The notes under the pieces: generated by a model | Told to the model about the DNA's origin: nothing | Database searches by the model: none | Seen by the model: the letters and a program-made list of their open reading frames with translations, nothing else | From: Nonomuraea basaltis | GTDB lineage: Bacteria > Actinomycetota > Actinomycetes > Streptosporangiales > Streptosporangiaceae | Direction: 5' to 3' | Length of the DNA: 64,000 nt | Assembly: GCF_005893125.1 (NCBI RefSeq) | Contig: NZ_VCJS01000023.1 | Span: 37,400 to 101,399, forward strand | Translations under genes and position numbers: made by a program | Shown here: positions 45,696 to 54,028 of the stretch, in pieces | Numbering within the stretch: the first letter of the stretch is position 1 | Layout: every line of letters begins with the position of its first letter

Positions 45696-45727
45696 CCAAG
45701 GGGCCGCGACCGGTCGCGGCCCCTTGG
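45696..45727 (-). terminator. 32-base perfect palindrome after the secreted protein gene
   Basis: CCAAGGGGCCGCGACC (45696-45711) is followed directly by its reverse complement (45712-45727). It begins five bases beyond the stop of the DUF2690-type gene. No U-tract follows, so it may act as a factor-assisted terminator or an RNA-stabilising stem. Confidence 0.6.
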
Positions 45728-45732
45728 AATGC

Positions 45733-46185
45733 TCAGCGGCAGGCGCCGTCCCTGTCGGTGGCGCCGGAGCCGTTCTGGCCGCCGCGGCCGCCGTTCCACT
45801 GGATCGAGACGCTGCCCCAGGCGCACACGTTGTTGGCCTCGAGCATGTTGCCCCAGTGCTTGCTACGGCCGGACTTGAAGCTGAAGGAGTCGTGCTTCTT
45901 CGCCGTGTACACGCTGATGGTTCCGTTCGCGGAGCGAGGCGTAGTGGTCTCGATCCAGTTGGTCTTGCACTTGCTCGACCACATGAGCCTGATCGTGCCG
46001 ACCTGGCCGTTGGCCCGGCTGTTGATCTTCGCGGTTTCGACCACGCGCCTCACGCTCGCGCAGCCCGACCGGTACGGGTCCTTGTGGTCGTACTTACTGA
46101 GCACGACCTGCGCGCTGGCAGGGGAGCTTACGACGAGAGCGACCGCCGCCGCCCCGATCGCGGTCGCCACAACTCGAAGCTTCAC
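45733..46185 (-). CDS. secreted DUF2690-like protein
   Basis: The 150-residue protein has a clear signal peptide (cleavage near ASA-QV, residue 25). The mature part has few Cys (including GCASVRRV, SSKCKTNW, NNVCAWG and the C-terminal DGACR) and the pattern VGTIRLMWSSKCKTNW found in DUF2690 proteins. It is probably disulphide-bonded outside the cell. The GTG has a GAGGAG site 10 bases upstream. The biological role is unknown. Confidence 0.78.
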   Translation of the reverse strand: MKLRVVATAIGAAAVALVVSSPASAQVVLSKYDHKDPYRSGCASVRRVVETAKINSRANGQVGTIRLMWSSKCKTNWIETTTPRSANGTISVYTAKKHDSFSFKSGRSKHWGNMLEANNVCAWGSVSIQWNGGRGGQNGSGATDRDGACR

Positions 46186-46274
46186 TAGGTACCGACTCCT
46201 CGCGTCAAAAGACAGTGCTGGGTCGGGACCTTAGCGAGGGTCGGCTCTGCATGGTCAAGTAAGTGTGATCTATG

Positions 46275-46784
46275 TCATGATCGCAGCAAATCGGCGATCT
46301 CCTGCGTCGCGTACCACATGAGCTCGTGGGCCTCCGCCCCGTCCACGGTGAACCGGGCGTCGTCGTCGCCCTGGTCAGAGGCGGGCAGCGCGTCGATCGC
46401 GGCCTCGATGTCGGGCGCCGCGCCGGGGTCGTCGATGTGCGCCGCGGCCACCTTGGCGAACGGGATCGGCTCGGCGAGGCGCACCCTCGCGCGTTCCTCG
46501 AGATCGACCCCTGCGGAGACCGAGCCCTCCGGCACCTCGGCCGCGACCACCACGCGCCGGGGCGCGGCCTCGACGCCGTCGGCGCGGTCGGCGGCCAGCA
46601 TCCGCAGCGAGGCGCGGGCCGCCTCGGTCAAAGCCACGTATTCGAGCTCCTCGGTGTCTCCCGAGGCGTACCACTCGGTCAGCGCGGGAGTCACCGCGTA
46701 GCCGGTCAGCGGGGCAGGGCCCAGCTCTCCCGCCTCGACCGCGGCGGCCAGGGCCGGGAGAGTACACGGCAGATAGACGCGCAT
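46275..46784 (-). CDS. conserved actinobacterial protein, DUF6912 type
   Basis: The 169-residue soluble protein starts MRVYLPCTLPALAAAVEAGELG and contains TGYAVTPALTEWYASGDTEELEYVALTEAARASLRML, a pattern widely conserved in actinobacteria. It is acidic, with a C-terminal helix HELMWYATQEIADLL. I chose the ATG at 46784 because AAAGG lies at good spacing; a GTG one codon earlier is possible. It follows the third HAD gene in the same direction. No function is known. Confidence 0.75.
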   Translation of the reverse strand: MRVYLPCTLPALAAAVEAGELGPAPLTGYAVTPALTEWYASGDTEELEYVALTEAARASLRMLAADRADGVEAAPRRVVVAAEVPEGSVSAGVDLEERARVRLAEPIPFAKVAAAHIDDPGAAPDIEAAIDALPASDQGDDDARFTVDGAEAHELMWYATQEIADLLRS

Positions 46785-46878
46785 CACGAACCTTTCGAAC
46801 TTTCTGGCCGAGCTCCGCCCGGCGTGCGGAGATGGATCCGCGGCGAAGCGAGGACGTCCATCTCAGCGTGCAAGGGCT

Positions 46879-47529
46879 CTATTGTGCCCGGCGCAACGTG
46901 AGGCGGAGGAGAGACTCGAGTTTCGTGATGGTCGTGTCCGGGTCGCGGTGGTGGATCCCGGTCATGCCGAGCGTGCGGGCGGCCACGATGTTGGCCTCGA
47001 TGTCGTCGATGAACACGCACTCCTCGCCCGGCAGCCCGACCTGGCCGAGCGCGTGGTGGAAGATGCCCGGCTCGGGCTTGCGCATGCCGACCTCCCCGGA
47101 GATCACGACGGCGTCGAAGATGTCGTCCCAGTCGTCGCGCGGGTACGTGTTGGACCAGGAATTGGACACCAGGCATGTCTTGACGCCGTGTTCGCGCACG
47201 TCACGCAGCATGTCGTGCATGGCCTCGACCCGCTCGAACCCGGCGAACATCCGGTCGAGCAGCCCTTCGGCCACCGGCGGCACCCCGTCGAGGGTCAGCA
47301 GCCGGGCGGCCAGCTCACGCTCGAAGGCGGGGCCGTCGAGCTCGCCGCGTTCGAGCGCGTGGACGGTGTTCTCTCCGTCGCCGCCGAGGTAGGCGTGGTC
47401 GATCAGCTCGCGCATCACGTCGCGGTAGTGAGCGCCGTCGATCCTGTCCGCCTCGATCCACCTCGCGATGGAATCGGTGAGGCTGGTTGTGAGCACCCCG
47501 CCCCAATCGATCAGCACACCCGTGACCAC
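46879..47529 (-). CDS. HAD-IA family hydrolase (DWGGVL type)
   Basis: The 216-residue protein resembles the epoxide-hydrolase-N-like branch of HAD-IA. Motif I is D8-W-G10-G-V-L, motif II is TCLVSNSW, the lysine lies in GMRKPEPGIFHHAL and motif III is CVFIDDIEANIVAA. The second aspartate of motif I is Gly, which is usual for this branch. The GTG start follows AGGAGG. Upstream there is a sharp inverted repeat that could be an operator. Confidence 0.88.
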   Translation of the reverse strand: MVTGVLIDWGGVLTTSLTDSIARWIEADRIDGAHYRDVMRELIDHAYLGGDGENTVHALERGELDGPAFERELAARLLTLDGVPPVAEGLLDRMFAGFERVEAMHDMLRDVREHGVKTCLVSNSWSNTYPRDDWDDIFDAVVISGEVGMRKPEPGIFHHALGQVGLPGEECVFIDDIEANIVAARTLGMTGIHHRDPDTTITKLESLLRLTLRRAQ

Positions 47530-47550
47530 GACACCTCCTGGCTCGAATCC

Positions 47551-47567
47551 CGTTCTAGGATAGAACG
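47551..47567. promoter_or_regulatory. inverted repeat, possible TetR-type operator
   Basis: CGTTCTA and TAGAACG arms flank GGA, 22 bases upstream of the HAD gene GTG. The size and symmetry fit TetR-family operators. No TetR gene is present in the window. Confidence 0.4.
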
Positions 47568-47623
47568 TTCCCAGAATCCGTCACCCGGCGAGGCATGGTC
47601 GCCTGGTACGTCCGCGACCAGCC

Positions 47624-49081
47624 CTACAAGCCCTGGGGCAGCCGGAACAGCCGGTCAGGGTCGTAGGTGGCCTTGACCTGGGCCAGCCGCGCCGCGTTGG
47701 ATCCGTAGTACGCGCTACGCCAAGTCATCAGATCGGGGTCGATGTAGTTCACGTAGGCGTGATCCCCAAAATATCGGGACATGTTGGCGTGTATTTTGCG
47801 AAGCCACGTCCGATCCATTCCTTCCTGGTAATACTGCACGCTGAAGAGCGCCGCCCGATGCGGAAACGCCGTCGCCGCCGGGCCGACGCGGGCGATCGCG
47901 CCTCCCATGGCGTCCATCAGCACGGAATGCCGGCCGCCGCGCGCCACCCCGTTCACCAGTGCTCGCACGCCGTCCGCCGACAGCTTCCCGTACGCCATGT
48001 GCGACTTGCCCGAGTACACCGTCCGCGGTGTCCGCCGGCACTCGGCCACCGTCCTCGACGAGCAGCCGCCCATGATCTTCATGGCCTCCAGGTAGGGGAC
48101 CGACCGCGCCGAGCGCGACGAGGGCCGGCCGGCCCCGGCCACGAGCGGGCCGAGCAGCCGGTCGAGCGCGGACTTCCGCCCCTCGTAGGTGCCGACGATC
48201 TGCACGTCCAGGCCGCCGGCCGAGCGCGTCAGGTGCAGCGACGACCACAGCTCGCCGGGCGCCGACGGGGCCCACGACTGCCATGCCCGCACCACCGCCC
48301 GCGCCTTGGACCACGGCCAGTTCAGGAAGAACACGGTCAGGTCGCGTGTCTCGAAGGTCCTGAACGTGAAGGACACGGCCACGCCGAAGTTGCCGCCGCC
48401 ACCGCCCCTGCAGGCCCAGAAGAGCCCGGCGTTCCGGGTGGCGTCGCAAGTCAGCACGCGGCCGTCGGCCGTGACGACGCGTACAGACTCCAGGACGTCG
48501 CACGTGAGCCCGTACTTCCGCGACATGACCCCGATGCCCCCGCCCAGCGTGAGCCCGCTGATACCTACCGTGGGGCACGTGCCGGCGGGCACGCTCACGC
48601 CATGGCGGGAGAGCCGGTCGTAGACGTCGATCAGCTTGGCGCCCGCGCCGATCGTGGCCCGGCCGTCCGCGTAAGCGACAGAGCGCATCCTGGACAGGTC
48701 GATCACCAGTCCGGTGCCGGTGGACCAGCCCGCGTACGAATGGCCGCCCGAGCGGGCGGTGACCGGGACGCGGTTGGCCCGCGCGAACGCCAGGCACGCC
48801 GAAACGTCCGCCGCGTTCGCGCAGTAGGCGACCCCGCCCGGCCTGATCCGGTCGTAGGCAGGGTTGTACAGCCGGCGAGCGGCGGCGTACCCGGCGTCGC
48901 CGGGCAGCACGAGCGTCCCCGACAGCCGGCCCCGCAGCCGTGCCCAGTCGGGCGGCGGCGCGGCCGGTGCCGATCCAGCCCGATCGAGCGATCCGGACAG
49001 CGCCGATCCGGCCTGATCAAGCGATCCGGACAGCGCCAGCGGCGCCAGCGCGGCGGCATGCAGGAAGTCGCGCCGGTCCAT
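47624..49081 (-). CDS. Tat-exported berberine-bridge-type FAD-linked oxidase
   Basis: The 485-residue protein begins MDRRDFLHAAALAPLALSGS, a twin-arginine signal. The FAD-binding domain has both covalent attachment residues, H114 in RSGGHSYAG and C169 in GTCPTVGISGLTLGGG, implying bicovalent FAD. The C-terminal BBE motif NYIDPDLMTWRSAYYG is present. Such enzymes oxidise sugars or secondary metabolites with oxygen. The signal region contains a repeated LSGSLDxAGSA segment. An earlier in-frame ATG at 49153 follows a duplicated copy of the start region, but the Tat motif supports 49081. Confidence 0.88.
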   Translation of the reverse strand: MDRRDFLHAAALAPLALSGSLDQAGSALSGSLDRAGSAPAAPPPDWARLRGRLSGTLVLPGDAGYAAARRLYNPAYDRIRPGGVAYCANAADVSACLAFARANRVPVTARSGGHSYAGWSTGTGLVIDLSRMRSVAYADGRATIGAGAKLIDVYDRLSRHGVSVPAGTCPTVGISGLTLGGGIGVMSRKYGLTCDVLESVRVVTADGRVLTCDATRNAGLFWACRGGGGGNFGVAVSFTFRTFETRDLTVFFLNWPWSKARAVVRAWQSWAPSAPGELWSSLHLTRSAGGLDVQIVGTYEGRKSALDRLLGPLVAGAGRPSSRSARSVPYLEAMKIMGGCSSRTVAECRRTPRTVYSGKSHMAYGKLSADGVRALVNGVARGGRHSVLMDAMGGAIARVGPAATAFPHRAALFSVQYYQEGMDRTWLRKIHANMSRYFGDHAYVNYIDPDLMTWRSAYYGSNAARLAQVKATYDPDRLFRLPQGL

Positions 49082-49244
49082 CGGCGTCTCCCCGTGCGGC
49101 GGATCACACCGATGCACGGGCACTTCCCCACGCGGCGAATCCCGGCGGTCCATGGGCGTCTCCCTAGTGGTCTCGATGTGAGCACTGATCGGTGAGACGT
49201 CCAGCTGGCCCTGCCGGGTTCATCACAAATCCATCATGCCGGGA

Positions 49245-50879
49245 TCACCCGGCCGTCCCCCCGACTCTCGAGACTCCCTGAGCGGTGCCTACCCGCGACA
49301 GCCGCGGCACATTCGTGCCGGCCTTCGTCATACCGTCCTTGACCAGCCGCAGCGGCGATCCGCTCGGCTTCGGGGCGGGCCCGCCATGTCCGTCCCCGCT
49401 GGCCGAGGACAGCCGGATGGCCAGCGCCGGGCACATGTCGACCACTCGCCGCGCCTCCTTGAGCATGTACGCGGGGACGGTCCTGAACGACGGGAACCCG
49501 TAGTCGTCCAGGTGCACGAACTCGGGCAGCAGGTGCGCGCACAGGCCGTGTCCCACGCAGCGCGACCAGTCCACCTCCAGGCGGTACTCGGCCTCCTTCT
49601 CGTGCTCGGGCATCGGCATCACACCCGTCACCGGGCGCCCGCACGAGCCCTGCTCCAGGTGGAGCGCGATCTCGTTCTCGAACGCGTCCAGCGCGGACAG
49701 CACGAACTTGGCCGTGCCGTCCGGGTGGGAGCACGCGCCGCGGCGCTCCACCATGCGTACGGCCCGCCGGATCGCGTCCACCGAGCCCCTGCCGTCGACG
49801 AGGTCGCACATGAGCCGGCCGATGTCCGGCAGGCCGAGGCGGCACGGGCCGCACTGGCCCGCCGACTCGGACCCCAGATAGGCGGCGACCCTGGCGGCCT
49901 CGCCCAGCGAGCACGTGGATGAGCCGACCGGGACGATGATCCCGGCTCCCAGGGTGGCCCCGGCCGCCTTCATGCCCTCGCGCGAGACCACGGCCGTCTG
50001 GACCGCCTCCGCCGACAGCCACGCGCCGTGGTAGCCGCCGAAGAGCACGCCGTCGCCGATGTCGGCCTCGCACAGGTCGAGCACGTCGGCCAGCATGACG
50101 CCCGTCGGCACCTCCATGACCGCGCCGTTGGCCGCGCCGCCGCTGACCGTGAGCAGGATCGTGCCCGGTTCCTTGGCCGTGCCGATCTCGGCGTACTTCT
50201 GCGGGCCGTACTCGGCCAGCAGCGCGAGCTGCGCGTACGTCTCCGTGTTGGACAGCAGGGTCGGCAGCCCGTCCACGCCGCTCTGCGCGGCCCGCCTCTT
50301 GCGGCCGGGCGGGATACCCTCTAGGCCGTTCACGGCATTGACGAGCGCGCCGCCTTCCCCGGAGACGAACCGCTCCTTGATGCCGACCACGCGGATCGGT
50401 ACGCGGCTCTCGGCGCCGCCGGCCACGTTGGCGGCCCGGCGCTCGGCCACGGCGGCGTTGACAGACGCCTCGGAGACCTCGCCCCCGGGCGTGGCGAGCA
50501 CCACCTCGCGGGCCCCCAGGGCCTCGGCGGCGAGCACGGCGCCGTCGAGGACCAGGTGGGGGTTGCGGGTGAGCATCATGGCGTCCTTGGAGCTGGCCGG
50601 CTCGCCCTCGGCACCGTTGATGAGGACGACGCACTCGCCCCCCGCGCGCACCGCGTCAGCAACGGCACGCAGCTTGCGCGCGAACGGGAACGCCGCGCCG
50701 CCCCGTCCGCGCATGTCCACTTCGTTGGCGTACGACATGAGCTCGTCCAGCGTGCGCGGCTCCGTGATGCCGTGGAGGGTACGGTGGGCCGGCAGGTCGA
50801 TGCGCCGGGTGTGGTCGAGTCCGGCGGTCAGCCGGGCCGGTCCCATGCGTAACACCCGTGGAACTCGTGCCGGAATCAC
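49245..50879 (-). CDS. NuoF-like NADH oxidoreductase fused to ferredoxin
   Basis: The 544-residue cytoplasmic protein combines a complex I 51-kDa-like part (FMN region MRGRGGAAFPFARKL near 56-70, SLBB region, iron-sulphur region near 335-385) with a C-terminal ferredoxin (C441-x5-C447 and C483-P), the three-Cys type that holds [3Fe-4S]. In the NuoF cluster the first Cys of SCGxCxPC is Ala (A340), with C343, C346 and C383 kept. The GTG start follows AGAGGAG. It lies just downstream of a bis-heme membrane protein, so electron transfer across the membrane is plausible. Confidence 0.88.
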   Translation of the reverse strand: MIPARVPRVLRMGPARLTAGLDHTRRIDLPAHRTLHGITEPRTLDELMSYANEVDMRGRGGAAFPFARKLRAVADAVRAGGECVVLINGAEGEPASSKDAMMLTRNPHLVLDGAVLAAEALGAREVVLATPGGEVSEASVNAAVAERRAANVAGGAESRVPIRVVGIKERFVSGEGGALVNAVNGLEGIPPGRKRRAAQSGVDGLPTLLSNTETYAQLALLAEYGPQKYAEIGTAKEPGTILLTVSGGAANGAVMEVPTGVMLADVLDLCEADIGDGVLFGGYHGAWLSAEAVQTAVVSREGMKAAGATLGAGIIVPVGSSTCSLGEAARVAAYLGSESAGQCGPCRLGLPDIGRLMCDLVDGRGSVDAIRRAVRMVERRGACSHPDGTAKFVLSALDAFENEIALHLEQGSCGRPVTGVMPMPEHEKEAEYRLEVDWSRCVGHGLCAHLLPEFVHLDDYGFPSFRTVPAYMLKEARRVVDMCPALAIRLSSASGDGHGGPAPKPSGSPLRLVKDGMTKAGTNVPRLSRVGTAQGVSRVGGTAG

Positions 50880-50907
50880 GGTCGCTCCTCTGCGGTTGCG
50901 TTCAAGT

Positions 50908-51762
50908 TCATCCCGCCTCCCGGTATCTGCGTCGAGCCTCGGCGAGGCTCACCGGTGCGTTCTGGGCCGCCGCCGCCGCTGCTGCGGCGGCGCCGGCAGC
51001 GGCGGCCTTGTTCGCTGCCGCGACCGTCTGCGGACGCTCGACGGGCACGTCCACGGCGACGGGGGCCGTCACCGCGGGCCCTTCGACCCGCTGGGTCACC
51101 ACAGGTGGCCGGCGCAGCGAGGCCAGCACGCGCACGACCAGCGCTCCGCCGACCGCCGCCATGCTGGCCACGTACGACCAGGCCACCCAACCGGCCGGCG
51201 GGCGACCGGCCGTGAGTCCATGCATGATCGCGACGGGCCAGGCCAGGTATGCGGCGGAGTGCATCACCCGCCACATCCATGGCCTGGACTTCACCGCGAA
51301 GCGCCCTCTCACCAGTCCCGTGATCACGGCCACAATCATCAGGTCGAAGGCCAGCAGGCCGAGCCCTTTGTACAGGCCCGCGATCGGGATGACCGCCGCG
51401 CCCGGCGGGATGTGTCCCAGACCGATCATGAGTGAGATGTGCGTGACCAGGAAGGTCATCCCGATGATGCCGAAGGCCTTGTGCGCGAGCTGCGTCCTGA
51501 CGCGGTTGAGCGGCGACAGGAAGACCCGTTCAGTGGTGATGATGCCGAGCGCGACCGTCGCGGTCAGCGTCACCAGGGCGAGCACGCCCACGTAGAACTC
51601 GAGGAAGCCCACCACCCGGCCGAGCATCGCGATGCCGCGTTCCGTCTTGGTCACGGCGAAACCCGTCAGGATGATAGCCATGATCACGGCGCTGGCCCCC
51701 AGCCGGATGCTTCGGGTGTCCAGCTTGGTGGGAGCGTGCTGGGGGTGTCGTTCGTGGAGCAT
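50908..51762 (-). CDS. bis-heme ferric-reductase-like transmembrane protein
   Basis: The 284-residue protein has about six membrane helices. H94 and H108 lie on one helix and H168 and H181 on another, the spacing (14 and 13) used to hold two b hemes across the membrane in ferric-reductase and NADPH-oxidase families. No flavin or NAD domain is fused; those functions could come from the NuoF-ferredoxin protein encoded 28 bases downstream. The C-terminus is an Ala-rich tail. A GGAGGG site precedes the ATG. Confidence 0.88.
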   Translation of the reverse strand: MLHERHPQHAPTKLDTRSIRLGASAVIMAIILTGFAVTKTERGIAMLGRVVGFLEFYVGVLALVTLTATVALGIITTERVFLSPLNRVRTQLAHKAFGIIGMTFLVTHISLMIGLGHIPPGAAVIPIAGLYKGLGLLAFDLMIVAVITGLVRGRFAVKSRPWMWRVMHSAAYLAWPVAIMHGLTAGRPPAGWVAWSYVASMAAVGGALVVRVLASLRRPPVVTQRVEGPAVTAPVAVDVPVERPQTVAAANKAAAAGAAAAAAAAAQNAPVSLAEARRRYREAG

Positions 51763-51836
51763 CTCTGTTTCCCTCCAAGATCGAGGTGAGGGTGCGACTC
51801 GGAAGGCGGAGTTGCCCTTCAGGGCGCGGGTTCAGG

Positions 51837-53279
51837 TCAGCAACGGCGGCCCCGGTTGATGCAGTCGACGACGGTACGCATCAACCGATCGGGCATGACG
51901 TTGGCGAAGTCGGCGTGGTCGGTGACCGGGTTGTGCTTCTGCTCAGGGAAGGCGTCCACCGCGAACGACTGACCCTGGGGCACCGAGTAGGCGAGGGTCA
52001 TGCGCAGTTGCGGGATGGCCTGGGTGCCCTGAGGACAGGCACCACTCTGGTCGGGGAAGACCACGTGTGTGCGGTGGTTGGCGCTGTCGGTGTTCTGCCC
52101 GTCCCAGCAGCTGGGGAAGTCCAGGATACGAAGGACCTGGCTGCCGCGCGGGCAAAGCGGGTATTTGTCGGGAGTTATACGGTTTTGGAATCCCGTGCAG
52201 CTCCACGCGGCGCGCGCGTTGGCCGTGCCGTTCGTCGCGGCCTTGGCGTCACCGGTGATCAGCCTGAGGAACCTCGGCATGGCGACGACCCTGGAGGTCG
52301 CGTTGCCACGGAACTGAAGCTGCACGGAGCGGGCGGTCAGCACCTGGCCGACGTTGCCGTCAGGGTCGTTGTTGTTGGCGTCCGAGTTGCGGTCTCGCAG
52401 CACCGGCCAGAAGTACGTGGACAGGTCGCCCTGCCGGCAGGTGGTCCCCGCGGCGGCCAGGCTCTCGTCGGTGGAGAATCCGTCCGTCGACAGGTTGCCC
52501 ACGTAGTCGTGCAGGTGGTGCGCCCCGTTGGCGACGCCGGGGGCGACGATGAAGTTGTCGGGGTTGTTGTGGCGGTTACGGTTCGTCCCGCACTGGGAGA
52601 CGAAGGTGCCGCGCGAGCCGCTCCTGCCTATCCGGGCGCCAAGCTGGCGCGGCGGGACCTGGCGGATGTCGACGAAGTCCTCAGGGAACGGGCCCAGGTC
52701 GGCGCACTGCTCCGGGTCCTCGCTCGACGTGGGCGACGCCGAGGGCGACGCGGACGCGGTCGGGCTCTGGCTGGGGCTCGCGGAGTTGGTCGGCTGAGGG
52801 CGGCCGCGCCGCGAGAACGTCGAGGCGCTCTCCTCGGGCTCCGGCTGCTGGTTCTGGCCCTCGGGGTCCTGGGTCTCCTGGTTCTGGCCCTCGGGGTTCT
52901 GTGTCTCGGGGTTCTGGGTCTCGGGGTCCTCGGCCGGGTCAAGCAGCGCGGCGCCGCCGCCCTGGGGCGCCTGCTGGTCGGCGTCCTGCTGTTGCTGCTG
53001 GTCGCCGGCCGACTGGTCAGGGGCCTGCTGCTGCTGGTCCTGGTTCTGGTCTTGCTGGTTCGGGTCCTGCTGCTGGTTCTGGTCCTGCTGGTCGGGATTC
53101 TCCTGCTGATCCTGCTGCTGGTTCCGCTGCTGCTGGGCTGGCGGACTCTGAGTGGCCTCGCCCGGGAGGCAGTGGTCGGCCAGCACCGGGCCGACGCCGA
53201 TGACGGCTGCGGACACCAGTCCGCCGGCCGTCACGGCCAAAGCCGACATGGCCGCGGCCATGCGTCTGGGTCTCCTCAT
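51837..53279 (-). CDS. secreted DUF1996 protein with Gln-rich low-complexity region
   Basis: The 480-residue exported protein has a signal peptide (cleavage near residue 35, before DHCLPGE). A Gln/Asn/Asp-rich disordered stretch (about 45-150), a Ser/Pro linker and a DUF1996 domain (about 205-475, with HHLHDYVGN, TYFWPVL and the NHRTHVVFP region) follow. Several cysteines suggest disulphides. The start overlaps the upstream DUF4142 gene by four bases. DUF1996 is common in fungi and actinomycetes, with no firm function. Confidence 0.88.
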   Translation of the reverse strand: MRRPRRMAAAMSALAVTAGGLVSAAVIGVGPVLADHCLPGEATQSPPAQQQRNQQQDQQENPDQQDQNQQQDPNQQDQNQDQQQQAPDQSAGDQQQQQDADQQAPQGGGAALLDPAEDPETQNPETQNPEGQNQETQDPEGQNQQPEPEESASTFSRRGRPQPTNSASPSQSPTASASPSASPTSSEDPEQCADLGPFPEDFVDIRQVPPRQLGARIGRSGSRGTFVSQCGTNRNRHNNPDNFIVAPGVANGAHHLHDYVGNLSTDGFSTDESLAAAGTTCRQGDLSTYFWPVLRDRNSDANNNDPDGNVGQVLTARSVQLQFRGNATSRVVAMPRFLRLITGDAKAATNGTANARAAWSCTGFQNRITPDKYPLCPRGSQVLRILDFPSCWDGQNTDSANHRTHVVFPDQSGACPQGTQAIPQLRMTLAYSVPQGQSFAVDAFPEQKHNPVTDHADFANVMPDRLMRTVVDCINRGRRC

Positions 53280-53956
53280 GCGTTTCTCCTCGTTTCGACC
53301 GCCAGAGCGGCGGGTGGAGCGGGTGAGGGTGTGGGGGGTTCGGGCAGCTCGTGGTACATGACGACACCGATGGACTCCAGCAGCGTCATGTGTTTCATGA
53401 CCACGTTGTTCGACTGGCTGGCGAACTTCCTTATCTCGTCATTGCGGGTGCCCGCCCGCACCCCGGCAATGACGGAGAAGACCTTGCCGTGTGCGGCCCG
53501 CAAGAGGTTCGCGTAGTCGCGGTCGAAGGCCGGGCCGGTCTCGGAGGCCAGCTGGGCCAGCCAGCGTTGCTGATCCGGGCTGGGCTCGTCGGGCAGCGCC
53601 ACGCCGAGCTTGGCCGCGAGCTGGCGGACCAGCACGTCCAGCTTCTTGTGGTCATCCCGGAGCTCTGCCCCGACCGTCTTGACGCGAGCGGACTCCGCAC
53701 GGGTCTGGGCGTAGTCCCCTGCGGGCATCTCCCAGAGTCCCGCCTGCCGCACCTTGACCAGCAGATCGCGGTCCGCGGGACCGAGCGGGCCTGAGGCCGT
53801 GCTCGTGTATGCGGCTGACACCGGGTTGATCGAGGGTGGCATCACCAGCACGATCGTCACGGCGGCGGCTACGACGAAGCCGCCGAGCATGAACAACTCG
53901 CCGCGCAAAAGCCTGTGCATGGTGGGAGGTACGCGGGGGCCCCTGGCCTGGTTCAC
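53276..53956 (-). CDS. DUF4142 domain-containing exported protein
   Basis: The 226-residue protein has a membrane anchor or signal (about 22-41) and a long helical DUF4142 domain (about 58-205), a ferritin-like four-helix arrangement with QAGLWEMPAGDYAQTRAES, LRDDHKKLDVLVRQLA and ESIGVVMYHEL. It ends in a Pro-rich tail. The GTG start is weakly supported; M13 (53920) is an alternative. It is the first gene of the leftward pair with DUF1996 and diverges from the ECF sigma gene across 72 bases. Confidence 0.85.
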   Translation of the reverse strand: MNQARGPRVPPTMHRLLRGELFMLGGFVVAAAVTIVLVMPPSINPVSAAYTSTASGPLGPADRDLLVKVRQAGLWEMPAGDYAQTRAESARVKTVGAELRDDHKKLDVLVRQLAAKLGVALPDEPSPDQQRWLAQLASETGPAFDRDYANLLRAAHGKVFSVIAGVRAGTRNDEIRKFASQSNNVVMKHMTLLESIGVVMYHELPEPPTPSPAPPAALAVETRRNA

Positions 53957-54028
53957 TTATAGCCGGAGATAGTTAGAAATGACTGGAGTTATCGGAGTGG
54001 CTACCGAACCCATAACAAAGGTGTAAAG

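Noticed and set aside
45696..45727. 32-base perfect palindrome considered as a mobile-element end or recombination site
   Set aside because: It is single-copy in the window, lies five bases after a stop codon and has no flanking duplication or transposase; a terminator or RNA-stabilising stem is simpler.
52800..53150. Gln-codon-rich repetitive stretch considered as a CRISPR-like or satellite repeat
   Set aside because: The repeats are irregular CAG/CAA-type codons inside one reading frame and encode a Gln/Asn/Asp-rich linker; there are no spacer-like units.
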